A stretch of 64,000 bases of DNA from DASYXZ01 sp035946625 (GCA_035946625.1 DASYZE010000090.1:1-64000); one strand, 5' to 3'; shown: positions 25,000 through 34,824, counted from the stretch's first letter. Program-made: numbers and translations. The notes: generated from the sequence alone by a model not told the origin.

Positions 25000-27048
25000 G
25001 TGGCTGGTGACACCGCGACCCCGGCGCAAAAAGCGCCTCTTAGCCAAGCTGAATTGGACCAGCTTTGCATCAACACCATCCGCATGCTGTCTGTGGACGC
25101 GGTGCAGAAAGCGAACTCCGGGCATCCGGGATTGCCCATGGGCGACGCGGCCCTGGCCTATGTGCTTTGGACACGCTTTCTGAAATTCAATCCTCACAAT
25201 CCCAAGTGGCCCAACCGCGACCGCTTTGTGCTTTCCGCCGGCCACGGGTGCATGTTGCTTTACAGCCTGCTGCACCTGACGGGTTACGATTTGCCGCTCG
25301 ACCAGCTCAAGCAATTCCGCCAATGGGGCAGCCTGACGCCCGGACATCCGGAGTACGGGCTGACGGCGGGGGTTGAAACTTCCACCGGACCGCTGGGGCA
25401 GGGCATCAGCAACGCGGTGGGGATGGGCATCGCGGAAAAATATCTGGCCACACTTTTCAACCGGCCCGGGCATGAAATCATCAATTATAAAATCTATGGA
25501 ATTTGCAGTGACGGCGACCTGATGGAAGGCGTCTCGGCGGAAGCGAGTTCGCTGGCGGGGTTTCTGGGGCTCAATAACCTGATTTTTTTCTATGACAACA
25601 ACCACATCACCATCGAAGGGCCCACTGAAATCGCCTTCGCCTCGGAAGACGTGGGCAAGCGCTTTGAGGCTTACGGATGGTTCGTCCAGACACTTCCCGA
25701 TGGCAACGATTTGGACGCAGTGGACAAGGCGTTATGCGCCGCGCAGGCGGAAACGGCGCGGCCGTCACTGATTATTTGCCGGACCCACATCGCCTTTGGC
25801 AGTCCCAACAAGCACGACACCAAAGAGGCGCACGGCGAGCCGCTGGGCGTGGAAGAAGTAAAGCTGACCAAGCAGAATTTGGGCTGGCCGGTGGAGCCGG
25901 CTTTCTTGATTCCGGATGAAGCGCTGGCGCACTTTCGCCATGCCGTCAGCAAAGGCGCGAGCGCCGAAAAGGAGTGGCAGGAGAGATTTGCAGACTGGCA
26001 GGAAGCATTTCCGGAACTCGCCCAAGAATGGGACCGCTTTATCAGTGGCGAATTGCCCGAGGGATGGCAGGCGAAAATTCCGGTTTTCGCGGCCACCGAC
26101 AAGCCCATTGCCACCCGCAACGCTTCGGAAAAAGTTTTGCAGGCCGTCGCCCCTCTGCTGCCCACGTTTCTGGGCGGCTCGGCCGACCTCTCGCCATCCA
26201 CCAAGACTTACGTGAAGGGTTTGGGCGACTTCAGCAAGGTCAATTACGGGGCCAAGAATTTTCACTTTGGAATTCGAGAGCACGCCATGGGCAGCATCTT
26301 GAACGGTATGGCGGTAAGCGGACTGATCCCTTACGGCTCCACCTTCCTGATATTCTCCGATTATTGCCGCCCCACCATTCGCCTGGCGGCGTTAATGGAA
26401 ATTCACTCGATATTTGTATTCACGCATGACAGCATCTTCGTGGGCGAAGACGGCCCCACCCACGAGCCGGTTGAGCAGATCCCTTCGCTGCGTGCCATTC
26501 ACAACATCGTCTTGATCCGGCCCGCGGACGCCAATGAAACCGCGGTGGCTTGGCGGGTGGCCATTGAGCATCGCGGGGGGCCGGTGGTCCTTGCCCTCAC
26601 CCGGCAGAACCTTCCCATCATCGATCGCACGAAATACGGCTCGGCGGAAGGCGTGGCGCGCGGCGCATATATTCTGGCCGACTCGAAGGGCAAGACGCCT
26701 GATATCATCTTGATTGCCACCGGTTCAGAGGTGGCGTTGGCGCTTGAAAGTTCTCAGAAACTTTCTGCTGAGGGGATAGCTGTTCGGGTCGTGAGCATGC
26801 CTAGTTGGGAACTCTTCGAAAGACAGCCGCAATCTTACCGGGACGAAGTGCTGCCCCCGGCGATCACGGCGCGGCTGGCCATTGAAGCCGCAGCTCCCTT
26901 TGGCTGGGAGCGCTACGTAGGACTTAAAGGCGCGATCATCGGCGTGAACCGCTACGGCGCGTCTGCGCCCTACCAGGTGATTGCCGAGAAGCTTGGTTTT
27001 ACGCCCGCCCATGTGGTGAAGCAGGCGCACGAAGTGCTCAAAAGATAG
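25000..27048 (+). CDS. tkt: Transketolase
   Basis: 682 residues, usual length. The thiamine diphosphate-binding segment is GDGDLMEGVSAEASSLAG and the active-site histidines are in NSGHPGLPMG and AGHGCMLLY. The pyrimidine domain carries FGIREHAMG and VGEDGPTHEP. It transfers two-carbon units in the non-oxidative pentose phosphate pathway. The start is GTG with GGGAGG nine bases upstream. First gene of the rightward cluster tkt-tal-pgi-zwf-opcA-pgl. Confidence 0.97.
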   Translation: MAGDTATPAQKAPLSQAELDQLCINTIRMLSVDAVQKANSGHPGLPMGDAALAYVLWTRFLKFNPHNPKWPNRDRFVLSAGHGCMLLYSLLHLTGYDLPLDQLKQFRQWGSLTPGHPEYGLTAGVETSTGPLGQGISNAVGMGIAEKYLATLFNRPGHEIINYKIYGICSDGDLMEGVSAEASSLAGFLGLNNLIFFYDNNHITIEGPTEIAFASEDVGKRFEAYGWFVQTLPDGNDLDAVDKALCAAQAETARPSLIICRTHIAFGSPNKHDTKEAHGEPLGVEEVKLTKQNLGWPVEPAFLIPDEALAHFRHAVSKGASAEKEWQERFADWQEAFPELAQEWDRFISGELPEGWQAKIPVFAATDKPIATRNASEKVLQAVAPLLPTFLGGSADLSPSTKTYVKGLGDFSKVNYGAKNFHFGIREHAMGSILNGMAVSGLIPYGSTFLIFSDYCRPTIRLAALMEIHSIFVFTHDSIFVGEDGPTHEPVEQIPSLRAIHNIVLIRPADANETAVAWRVAIEHRGGPVVLALTRQNLPIIDRTKYGSAEGVARGAYILADSKGKTPDIILIATGSEVALALESSQKLSAEGIAVRVVSMPSWELFERQPQSYRDEVLPPAITARLAIEAAAPFGWERYVGLKGAIIGVNRYGASAPYQVIAEKLGFTPAHVVKQAHEVLKR

Positions 27049-27163
27049 TTATAAATTATGAATTCTGAATTATGAGGAAGAGGGGACTGGATTGAAGCGA
27101 ATCAGGTGGATGATTTGCAATTCATAATTCAAACTTTAGCATTTAAAAAAGGGAGGTTAATTT

Positions 27164-28309
27164 ATGTCAACCAATCCTCTGCGGGAACTTAACGCGGTCG
27201 GGCAAAGCGTTTGGCAGGACAACATCCGGCGCGGAGAACTGCTCTCCGGTGCGCTCAAGAAATTAATTGATGAGGACGGGTTGTCCGGCACGACTTCCAA
27301 TCCCACTATTTTTGAAAAAGCGATTGAGGGTAGCAAGGATTACGACGAGGCGATCAGCCAACTCGGCCATCAAGGGAAAAGCGGCGCGGAGATTTTTGAC
27401 GCGCTCGCCATTGAGGATATCCAGCACGCCTGCGATCTATTTCGCCCCACTTATGATGCGACCGAAGGCCGCGACGGCTTTGTGAGCATCGAAGTATCGC
27501 CGACACTGGCCCACGACACGGCGGGAACCATTGCCGAGGCCCGCCGATTGTGGACGGCGGTGAACCGTCCCAACGTGATGATCAAAATTCCCGGAACGAA
27601 GGAAGGATTGCCGGCCATCGAGCAAACGCTTGCGGAAGGATTGAACATCAACATCACCCTTCTCTTTGCAGTCGAGATGTACGAGCAGGTGGCCAACCGG
27701 TATGTGGCCGCCCTGGAAAAGCGGGCGAAAGAAGGGAAGCCGGTGAACCGGGTCGCCTCCGTGGCCAGCTTTTTCGTCAGCCGGATTGATACGCTGATCG
27801 ACCAACAACTGGACGCGAAGCTCAGCGCCGCAACGTCTCCGGCCGCCAAGGAAAAACTAGAGCATCTGAAAGGCAAGACGGCGATTGCCAACGCCAAGGT
27901 CGCTTACCGGAAATTCAAAGAAGTTTTTGGCGGGACCCGATTCACGGCACTTGCCGCCAAGGGAGCCAGAGTGCAGCGCGTGCTTTGGGCATCGACCAGC
28001 ACCAAGAACCCCAAGTACCGCGACGTGATTTACATTGAGACTCTGATCGGCCCGGACACGGTGAACACCATGCCGCCCGCCACCATCGCGGCCTTCCGTG
28101 ATCACGGCCAGGTGCGCCTGACACTGGAAGAGGATTTTGAGGGCGCCCGCCGCGAGCTGGCGCAACTGGGTGAATTTGGGATTGACCTGCGTGCCGCCAC
28201 GCAAAAGTTGGAAGACGACGGAGTGAAGTCTTTCGCCAACGACTTTGCAAAACTCTTGAGCGTGGTGGAAGAAAAACGAAAGCACGTTCTGGAGGTTCAG
28301 AGGACATGA
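27164..28309 (+). CDS. tal: Transaldolase
   Basis: 381 residues, the longer class found next to or fused with glucose-6-phosphate isomerase. The sequence shows SGTTSNPTIFEKAI, the VSPTLAHDT strand, NVMIKIPGT (Schiff-base Lys region) and ASVASFFVSRID. It interconverts sedoheptulose-7-phosphate and glyceraldehyde-3-phosphate with erythrose-4-phosphate and fructose-6-phosphate. GGGAGGT precedes the ATG. The stop overlaps the pgi start by 4 bases (ATGA). An inverted AATTATGAATT/AATTCATAATT pair lies between tkt and this gene. Confidence 0.96.
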   Translation: MSTNPLRELNAVGQSVWQDNIRRGELLSGALKKLIDEDGLSGTTSNPTIFEKAIEGSKDYDEAISQLGHQGKSGAEIFDALAIEDIQHACDLFRPTYDATEGRDGFVSIEVSPTLAHDTAGTIAEARRLWTAVNRPNVMIKIPGTKEGLPAIEQTLAEGLNINITLLFAVEMYEQVANRYVAALEKRAKEGKPVNRVASVASFFVSRIDTLIDQQLDAKLSAATSPAAKEKLEHLKGKTAIANAKVAYRKFKEVFGGTRFTALAAKGARVQRVLWASTSTKNPKYRDVIYIETLIGPDTVNTMPPATIAAFRDHGQVRLTLEEDFEGARRELAQLGEFGIDLRAATQKLEDDGVKSFANDFAKLLSVVEEKRKHVLEVQRT

Positions 28310-30048
28310 CCACATCCGTATTTGGCTCGCTCCCTGCCGGGATCTCAGCCACGCTGGACAGGCTCGACGCGGAAAAGTTTTCCCAGCGGCTCTGGGAGCA
28401 TGACGCCACGTTGTGGAAGGCGGAACCCGAACACCAGAAAATTATCCACAACGCGCTGGGCTGGATGACGGTCGCGGGCTTGATGCTGGAACATGTCGAC
28501 GACCTGCTCGGCTTCGTGGAAGGCGTGAGGCAGGCGGGATTCAAGCACGCCGTGGTGCTGGGCATGGGGGGCAGCAGCCTGTGCCCGGATGTTTGCCGCG
28601 CCACCTTTGGCACGTCGCCCGGCTATCTTCAGTTGCAGATTTTAGATTCCACTGTGCCGGCGCGGATTCTCAGCGTGGAAAAAGCGCTGAACCTGGCCCA
28701 CACGCTTTTTATGGTCTCCAGCAAGTCGGGCGGGACGGTTGAACCTTTGAGTTTTTTCAAATACTTTTTCGATCGGGTGCGCGCGGTGAAGGGAGACGCG
28801 GCGGCGGAAAATTTTGTCGCCATCACGGATCCGGGAACGTCGCTCGAAAAACTGGCGCGGGAACATAATTTCCGCCACATTTTTCCAGGCCAGCCTGACA
28901 TTGGCGGGCGTTATTCCGCCCTGTCGAATTTCGGCCTCGTGCCCGCAGCTCTCGAAGGCGTGGATGTTCGCGGCCTGCTGCAACGCGCGAAACAGGCGGC
29001 CAGGGATTCGGGCGCGGACGTCGGCGCCGAAGAAAATCCCGGCGTATCGCTGGGCGTGATCATGGCGGAGGCGGCGCTCGAGGGCCGCGACAAGCTCACC
29101 TTGGTCGTTTCACCGGGAGTCCAGACCATCGGCGACTGGCTGGAACAATTGATCGCGGAAAGCACGGGCAAAGAAGGGAAGGGCGTCATCCCGGTGGCGG
29201 GCGAAGAATTGGGCGATCCGACGGTTTACGGGAACGACCGATTGTTCGTTCGGCTGCAATTGCGTGGGGAAGCGAATCCGGCCATCGATCTAAAACTCAG
29301 GGCGCTGGGGCAGGCGGGCCATCCCGTGGTCAGGATCGAGCTGCAGGATAAATTGGAGTTGGGTGAGGAATTTCTGCGCTGGGAGATTGCCACCGCCACT
29401 GCGGGCTCACTGCTCGGCATCGACGCCTTCGATCAGCCCAACGTTCAGGAAAGTAAAGACAACACCAACCGGCTGCTGGGCCAATTCAAAGCAGAAGGCA
29501 AGCTGCCGGATGAATCACCGCAGATTGCGACCGATGCGGTTCATTTTTATGGCCCATCGCCGGCCCGTGGCGGCTCAGCAGAAGACTATCTCACCGAGTT
29601 CCTGGGCCAGCGAAAAGTGAATGAAGATTACGTTGCCATCATGGCCTATCTCGAATCGACCACCGAACACGATGATGCCTTAAAGGCCATTCGCATGGCC
29701 CTGCGCGACGGGTTGGGTGTGGCCACCACTCTGGGTTACGGGCCGCGCTTCCTGCACTCCACCGGACAATTGCACAAGGGCGGACCCAATCACGGCTTGT
29801 TCATCCAAATCACGGGTGAAGATGCCGAGGCTCTCCCCATCCCCGGCGAACCGTATTCATTTTCCGTTTTGAAACGCGCCCAGGCGCTCGGAGACTTGCA
29901 GTCCTTGCAAAGCAAGAACCGGCGTGTGATCCGGGCCCATCTGGCCGCCAATGATGGAGAGGGTCTGGCAGCCCTGTCCGCTCTGGTGGCCGGCGCCGTA
30001 AAGCGTGTGGGCAATCTGGCCGCGTCCCAAGTCGCAGGGCGAAAATAA
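28306..30048 (+). CDS. pgi: Glucose-6-phosphate isomerase
   Basis: 580 residues, resembling the isomerase half of the fused transaldolase/isomerase proteins rather than classical E. coli Pgi. It has SIS-domain motifs VVLGMGGSSL, MVSSKSGGTVEPLSFF and RYSALSNFGLVPA; the C-terminal part includes LESTTEHDDAL and HSTGQLHKGGPNHG with the catalytic Lys/His region. It converts glucose-6-phosphate and fructose-6-phosphate. Its ATG overlaps the tal stop, consistent with a split version of the fusion gene. Confidence 0.95.
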   Translation: MTTSVFGSLPAGISATLDRLDAEKFSQRLWEHDATLWKAEPEHQKIIHNALGWMTVAGLMLEHVDDLLGFVEGVRQAGFKHAVVLGMGGSSLCPDVCRATFGTSPGYLQLQILDSTVPARILSVEKALNLAHTLFMVSSKSGGTVEPLSFFKYFFDRVRAVKGDAAAENFVAITDPGTSLEKLAREHNFRHIFPGQPDIGGRYSALSNFGLVPAALEGVDVRGLLQRAKQAARDSGADVGAEENPGVSLGVIMAEAALEGRDKLTLVVSPGVQTIGDWLEQLIAESTGKEGKGVIPVAGEELGDPTVYGNDRLFVRLQLRGEANPAIDLKLRALGQAGHPVVRIELQDKLELGEEFLRWEIATATAGSLLGIDAFDQPNVQESKDNTNRLLGQFKAEGKLPDESPQIATDAVHFYGPSPARGGSAEDYLTEFLGQRKVNEDYVAIMAYLESTTEHDDALKAIRMALRDGLGVATTLGYGPRFLHSTGQLHKGGPNHGLFIQITGEDAEALPIPGEPYSFSVLKRAQALGDLQSLQSKNRRVIRAHLAANDGEGLAALSALVAGAVKRVGNLAASQVAGRK

Positions 30049-30074
30049 TCATTCGTTCAATCCCGGAAGTCAGC

Positions 30075-31625
30075 GTGGCAGACACCATTCTCCAGCCCAA
30101 CCCTTTGCGAGAAGGCATTCGGATGCATCAGACGCCGGAACCCTGCGCCATGGTGATTTTTGGCGCTTCCGGAGACCTGACGGCGCGCAAGCTGGTGCCG
30201 GCGCTTTACAATTTGGCCCGCCAGCACATGCTGCCCGCAGGTTTTTCGGTGATTGGGTGCTCGAAAACCAAATTCACCCACGAACAATTTCGCCACAAAA
30301 TACGCCAGGCGGTGCGCGAAGATTTGAACTTGCCGGATCAGGACGATCCGGTGCTCGATAGTTTCACCGGCAACATTCATTATATTTCCGATAATTTTGG
30401 CGATGCGGCGGCCTATTCGCAATTGACGGAATTTCTGAAGCAGCTTGACCGCGACCACGGGACGTCGGGCAACCGGCTCTTTTATCTGGCCACCCCACCC
30501 AGCTTTTTCCCCGTCATCGTCAATCATTTGGGCGCCGCTGGTCTGGCCCGGCCGAAAGAACCCGAGAAAACCTGGTCGCGGATAGTGCTGGAAAAACCTT
30601 TTGGGCGCGACCTGAAAAGCGCGCGCGACCTTAACCGCGTGGTTACCGGTGTTTTTGGGGAGCAGAACGTTTACCGGATCGACCACTACCTGGGTAAAGA
30701 GACGGTTCAAAATCTTTTGGTTTTCCGGTTGGCCAATGGAATTTTTGAGCCGGTCTGGAACCGGCGCTACATCGACCACGTGCAGATCACCGTGGCCGAG
30801 GAGTTGGGGGTTGAAAACCGGGCCTCGTATTTTGAAGAGGCCGGGCTGTTCCGGGACATGATTCAGAGCCACGTGTTGCAAGTATTGAGCCTGGTAACCA
30901 TGGAGGCTCCGGCAAGGTTTGAGGCAAGGTCGCTGCGGGATGAAAAAGCAAAAGTCATGCGCTCGTTCCGGCCCATCACCTTGGAGGAGGTGGACAAGTA
31001 TGCGGTCCGCGCCCAGTATGCGGCGGGGTTTGTATCGGGAAAGAATGTTCCGGCTTACCGCGCCGAGCCCAATGTGAATCCGGCTTCGGCCACCGAGACT
31101 TACGCCGCCCTCAAAATATTTATTGATAATTGGCGCTGGGCCGACGTGCCCTTTTACATTCGCTCGGGCAAACGGCTGGCCAAGCGTGTTTCGGAAATCT
31201 CCATTCAGTTTCGACGCGTCCCTCACTTGCTTTTTGGCGGCGGCGCCACCGACGCTATCCAGCCCAACTTGTTGTCATTGCAAATTCAGCCGGACGAAGG
31301 CATCTCGCTGAAGTTCAGCGCCAAGTTGCCGGGAACCGCCATGCAAATCCGGCCGGTGAAAATGCAATTTCAATATGGCGAATCGTTTGGCGGCGTGTCG
31401 CCCTCCGCCTATGAAACTCTTTTGCACGATTGCATGATGGGGGATAACTCCCTGTTTACGCGCAACGATGCGGTGGAAATTTCGTGGGAGTTTGTTGATC
31501 CGATCCTCGAGCGGTGGAAGCAGGATGGCGCCAAGGGGCTCGCCTTCTATGAATCCGGAAGCTGGGGGCCGGCGGAGGCGGATGCGTTTATTGAAGGGGA
31601 TAAGCGCCGGTGGCAGAGGCTCTGA
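30075..31625 (+). CDS. zwf: Glucose-6-phosphate 1-dehydrogenase
   Basis: 516 residues. NADP-binding IFGASGDLTARKL, substrate motif RIDHYLGKE with the catalytic-site His, and C-terminal YIRSGKRLAKR. It catalyses the first step of the oxidative pentose phosphate pathway, giving 6-phosphogluconolactone and NADPH. The start is GTG 30075 with GGAAG upstream, 26 bases after pgi. It lies directly before opcA and pgl, so the three oxidative-branch proteins are co-expressed. Confidence 0.97.
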   Translation: MADTILQPNPLREGIRMHQTPEPCAMVIFGASGDLTARKLVPALYNLARQHMLPAGFSVIGCSKTKFTHEQFRHKIRQAVREDLNLPDQDDPVLDSFTGNIHYISDNFGDAAAYSQLTEFLKQLDRDHGTSGNRLFYLATPPSFFPVIVNHLGAAGLARPKEPEKTWSRIVLEKPFGRDLKSARDLNRVVTGVFGEQNVYRIDHYLGKETVQNLLVFRLANGIFEPVWNRRYIDHVQITVAEELGVENRASYFEEAGLFRDMIQSHVLQVLSLVTMEAPARFEARSLRDEKAKVMRSFRPITLEEVDKYAVRAQYAAGFVSGKNVPAYRAEPNVNPASATETYAALKIFIDNWRWADVPFYIRSGKRLAKRVSEISIQFRRVPHLLFGGGATDAIQPNLLSLQIQPDEGISLKFSAKLPGTAMQIRPVKMQFQYGESFGGVSPSAYETLLHDCMMGDNSLFTRNDAVEISWEFVDPILERWKQDGAKGLAFYESGSWGPAEADAFIEGDKRRWQRL

Positions 31626-31704
31626 TGAAGACAGAAACAAAAAGTCAAAGGTCAAAAGTTTGAAGGCTGAAGGATCATTCACAGATTAAAAGGGGAAAAG
31701 CGAT

Positions 31705-32871
31705 TTGAGCCAAAATCTTCAACCTTTAACGCTCGGGGGGCCGCGAGAGGCCAATGTTGCTGCCTTGGCGGAGGAGTTGGATGCCCTCTGGCAGTCTGCG
31801 GGTGACGCCGAAGGCCGGGAAGATGTGACCAGGGCTTGCGCGCTGACACTTCTGATTTACACGGAGAGCGAGCGAGGCGCGCGCGAGGTCAGCAATCTGG
31901 TGGGCGCGCTGACTTTGCAGAACCCGTGCCGTGCCTTGATTCTGGTGGTGCAGCCCAATGAATCGCCGGCGGGGTTGTCCGCGTCGATCTCGGCGGTTTG
32001 CCAGCTTCCCGCGTCCGGAGTGAAACAAGTTTGCTGCGAACACGTCACCCTGGTGGCTCGCGGAGAACGGGTTCACGATCTGGACAAAGTTGTGGTACCT
32101 CTGATGGTTTCCGGCCTTCCGGTTTGCCTCTGGTGGCGGGCCGGAAGTCCTCTTCAATTTGATTACTTTGGAAAAATCCTGCGGTTTATTGACAGGCTGT
32201 GCGTGGATTCCGAGTGGTATCCGAATCCCGAATCGGATTTGCCCTCGCTGGCGCAGACGATACAGAAAACTTCGAGCCTTGCGGCCATTACGGACATGAA
32301 CTGGGCGCGCGTCACGCCCTGGCGCGAACTGGCTGCTGCTTGTTTCGACCCGGACGGAATGCGGTTTTATCTCAGTCAGATCAACCAAGTCAGGATTGAG
32401 TATCGCGCGGGCGCCGCGGATTCCCCGCCTTGCCTGGCGCAGGGCTTGTTATTTGCCGCCTGGCTCGCGGCACGCCTGGGCTGGAAGGCGGCTGGCGTCG
32501 GCCAGAGCGGATTAGAGGAGGGCGAAAAGAGAAATGGGGAAGGGAACCGCCTGCTTACGTTTAAAGGCCGGCAGGGCGATATTCGCGTCCAACTGGTTCC
32601 GGGCCTGGCTGGACCCAGGTGCTCATCGGGATTCCTCACCATTGAAATGAAGGTGGCGGGCGATGCTCCCGCGAAGTTCACTTTGATCTGCGGGCCGGAA
32701 AGCAAGAGCGTGGTGACGCGCATTGAAATTCCCGGTCATCCGCCCCAGGAGAGTACAGTGCATCTCCAGGTGTTTGATGAAGTGGCGCTGTTGAATGAGG
32801 AACTCAAGCTTTCCAGCCGCGACCGGGTGTATGAAGAGACGCTGGCCATGGTCGCTTCCATGACTTCGTGA
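31705..32871 (+). CDS. opcA: Glucose-6-phosphate dehydrogenase assembly protein OpcA
   Basis: 388 residues. The OpcA family pattern is clear: an N-terminal helix (AALAEELDALWQS), CALTLLIYTESERGAREV, the LPVCLWWRAG motif and SEWYPNPESDL. OpcA activates or assembles G6PDH and is best known in cyanobacteria and actinobacteria. The start is TTG 31705 with AGGGGA upstream. It sits between zwf and pgl, the expected context. Confidence 0.92.
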   Translation: MSQNLQPLTLGGPREANVAALAEELDALWQSAGDAEGREDVTRACALTLLIYTESERGAREVSNLVGALTLQNPCRALILVVQPNESPAGLSASISAVCQLPASGVKQVCCEHVTLVARGERVHDLDKVVVPLMVSGLPVCLWWRAGSPLQFDYFGKILRFIDRLCVDSEWYPNPESDLPSLAQTIQKTSSLAAITDMNWARVTPWRELAAACFDPDGMRFYLSQINQVRIEYRAGAADSPPCLAQGLLFAAWLAARLGWKAAGVGQSGLEEGEKRNGEGNRLLTFKGRQGDIRVQLVPGLAGPRCSSGFLTIEMKVAGDAPAKFTLICGPESKSVVTRIEIPGHPPQESTVHLQVFDEVALLNEELKLSSRDRVYEETLAMVASMTS

Positions 32872-32961
32872 TTAGAATTCGCGCGGAGAATTCCGTTCGG
32901 GGAAGTGGCGCGAGCGGCGGTCGCGGCGGTTGCTGACCGCCGGCTTTTGATTCAAGAGATT

Positions 32962-32987
32962 CCGGCGGTCATCGACCGCCGCTACAA
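32962..32987. repeat. CGGCGGTC...GACCGCCGCTACAA repeat, copy 3
   Basis: GGCGGTC/GACCGCC hairpin followed by GCTACAA, ending one base before the pgl start codon. It takes the place where a ribosome-binding site would be. A second hairpin (GGCGGT...ACCGCC) lies just upstream at about 32927-32941. Confidence 0.75.
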
Positions 32988-32988
32988 C

Positions 32989-33738
32989 ATGACTGACGCC
33001 GCAAAACCAGAAGTGAAAGTTTTTCCGAACCTGGAGGAATTGAGCCAGGCCGCCGCCCGCCGCTTCGAGGAGTTGACCAATGCACGCGCGCGGGAGAATA
33101 AGAATTTTGCCGCTGCCCTGAGCGGCGGCTCGACGCCCGCGCGGCTTTACGAATTGCTGGCGAGCCCCAACCGGAGCATTCCCTGGGCCCGCGTGCAACT
33201 TTTCCAGGTGGATGAACGGTGCGTGCCTCCCGACCATCCGGAAAGCAATTACAAAATGATACGCGCGGCGCTGCTCCAGCACATTTCGATTCCGGTTTCG
33301 AATTTTCACCGCATGGCGGCGGAAAACCCGGATCGGGATGCTGCCTCGCGGCAATATGCGGGGGAGATGGAGGAGGTGCTGCACCCCGAGCAAGGAGAGT
33401 GGCCGCGAATGGATCTGGTTTTTCTGGGCATGGGTACCGACGGCCACACCGCGTCTCTGTTTCCAGGATCGCCGGCCCTCAACGAGTACGAGCTCTGGGT
33501 GCGGCCGAATTACAGTGATCGGCTGAAATCATTCCGGCTTACGCTTACCTACCCGGTGCTGAACGCGGCAGCGCAGGTGATCTTTCTGGTCGCAGGAGCG
33601 GATAAGGCGGAAACCCTTCGCGACGTATTCGATGGCGCGCGGCGGACGCCGGGGTTTCCTGCGCAGGGCGTGCAGCCGGTTAACGGGCGCTTAAGCTGGT
33701 ATCTTGATCAGGCGGCAGCGCGACTGTTGTCGCACTGA
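32989..33738 (+). CDS. pgl: 6-phosphogluconolactonase
   Basis: 249 residues from ATG 32989. The frame is open further up, but that part is translated repeat. NagB/Pgl-fold motifs are AALSGGSTPARLYELL, LFQVDERCVPPDHPESNY and FLGMGTDGHTASLFPGS. It hydrolyses 6-phosphogluconolactone to 6-phosphogluconate. No Shine-Dalgarno is visible because an intergenic hairpin repeat ends just before the ATG, so translation may depend on coupling to upstream genes or on the hairpin. Confidence 0.95.
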   Translation: MTDAAKPEVKVFPNLEELSQAAARRFEELTNARARENKNFAAALSGGSTPARLYELLASPNRSIPWARVQLFQVDERCVPPDHPESNYKMIRAALLQHISIPVSNFHRMAAENPDRDAASRQYAGEMEEVLHPEQGEWPRMDLVFLGMGTDGHTASLFPGSPALNEYELWVRPNYSDRLKSFRLTLTYPVLNAAAQVIFLVAGADKAETLRDVFDGARRTPGFPAQGVQPVNGRLSWYLDQAAARLLSH

Positions 33739-33806
33739 TCTGGGGCTTTATCTGGAGAGCTTTGATTTTGAGTCCCAGGTGCCTGTTGACAATCTTTCAT
33801 AAACTG

Positions 33807-34002
33807 GTCATTCCGATGACGTCGCGCCGGGTGAGGAATCCCGCTCTGGAAAGACAATCAATGCGGGATTCCTCGTCGGTCAGTGCTCCTCTGCGGAAAG
33901 TCGATGCGTAACTCTTTTGGATTCAACGAAGCGTCTCTGGGCAGGAGCGACGACTTTCTGCTCATCATGGGCAGCCCTGCGGCTGTCAATGCTCGGAATG
34001 AC
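33807..34002. mobile_element. 196-bp MITE-like element
   Basis: Bounded by a perfect 10-bp inverted repeat GTCATTCCGA / TCGGAATGAC. Its right 115 bases match 8233-8347 without gaps. It has no coding capacity. The termini resemble those of the 84-bp elements at 17185 and 21480, suggesting one mobilising enzyme acts on all of them. Confidence 0.65.
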
Positions 34003-34003
34003 A
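33889..34003. repeat. 115-bp dispersed repeat, copy B
   Basis: Second copy of 8233-8347, about 11 mismatches and no gaps by eye. It forms the right part of the MITE-like element. Confidence 0.85.
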
Positions 34004-34043
34004 ATTGGACGAGCTTTCAACAAACTCTTAACCGGAGATCGCA

Positions 34044-34733
34044 GTGATTCACATTGCCCCATCCATTCTCTCCGCTGATTTCACCCGGTTGGGCGAGGCG
34101 GTGCAGTCCGTGGAAGCCGCGGGAGTGGACCGCATTCAGATTGACATCATGGACGGGCGGTTTGTGCCCAATATTACGTTCGGGACGCTGGCCGTTTCGT
34201 CCCTTCGTCCGCTGACGCGCCTGACCCTCGAAATTCACTTGATGGTCGAGCCACCCGAAGATTTCATTGAAGATTTTGCGCGCGCGGGCGCGGACACGAT
34301 CATCGTTCATCAGGAGTCCACTCCGCACCTGCACCGGGTGATCCAGCATATCCACGCCCTGGGGAAGAAGGCGGGCGTGGCCTTGAATCCTTCCACCCCG
34401 GCCGCGGCGATATCCGAGGTTTTGGCGAGCCTCCAATTGGTGCTGGTGATGACAGTGAATCCCGGATTCGGCGGCCAGGCGTTCATTCCGGAGACACTGA
34501 ACAAAATCCGTCAGGTGAGGAAGTTCATCGAGCAACTGGGCCTCAATTGCGATGTCGAAGTGGACGGCGGTATTAACACTCAAACCGCGGCCCTGGTGGC
34601 TGAAGCGGGCGCTAACGTGCTGGTGGCGGGTTCGGCTGTGTTCGATGCAAAAGACGGCGTCGCCCCCGCCATTAAGAAGCTGCTGGCCAGTGCGGCGGCC
34701 GGGCAGGCAAAGCAAAAAACCTCCCTGGCATGA
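34044..34733 (+). CDS. rpe: Ribulose-phosphate 3-epimerase
   Basis: 229 residues. Begins IHIAPSILSADFTRLGEA. Metal/active-site motifs are IDIMDGRFVPN, EIHLMVEPPEDFI, VMTVNPGFGGQAFIP and VEVDGGIN. It interconverts ribulose-5-phosphate and xylulose-5-phosphate. It follows the pentose-phosphate operon after the MITE-like element, so it may have its own promoter or be separated from the operon by that insertion. Confidence 0.97.
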   Translation: MIHIAPSILSADFTRLGEAVQSVEAAGVDRIQIDIMDGRFVPNITFGTLAVSSLRPLTRLTLEIHLMVEPPEDFIEDFARAGADTIIVHQESTPHLHRVIQHIHALGKKAGVALNPSTPAAAISEVLASLQLVLVMTVNPGFGGQAFIPETLNKIRQVRKFIEQLGLNCDVEVDGGINTQTAALVAEAGANVLVAGSAVFDAKDGVAPAIKKLLASAAAGQAKQKTSLA

Positions 34734-34755
34734 TGGGCGAATAACAAACGGCTGG

Positions 34756-34789
34756 GCGGGGAGGAGAATTCGGTTCAAATTCTCCCCGC
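34756..34789. terminator. Hairpin between convergent rpe and ferritin genes
   Basis: GCGGGGA...GAATT pairs with AATTCTCCCCGC with a small bulge and 6-base loop. No T-run follows, so it is a weak candidate bidirectional terminator. Confidence 0.45.
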
Positions 34790-34824
34790 GGCCACAGCGG
34801 ACAAGCATCCAACTCCCAAAACAA

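Larger units (their letters stand above)
33739..34043. other. Intergenic region carrying a MITE-like element
   Basis: 305 bases between pgl and rpe, mostly occupied by the 196-bp element at 33807-34002. No gene is seen. Confidence 0.6.

Noticed and set aside
27049..27163. Inverted AATTATGAATT/AATTCATAATT between tkt and tal as a terminator
   Set aside because: AT-rich arms without a GC stem, and tal appears to belong to the same operon.
30057..31226. A 389-codon open frame on the minus strand
   Set aside because: Antisense to zwf; composition typical of shadow frames.
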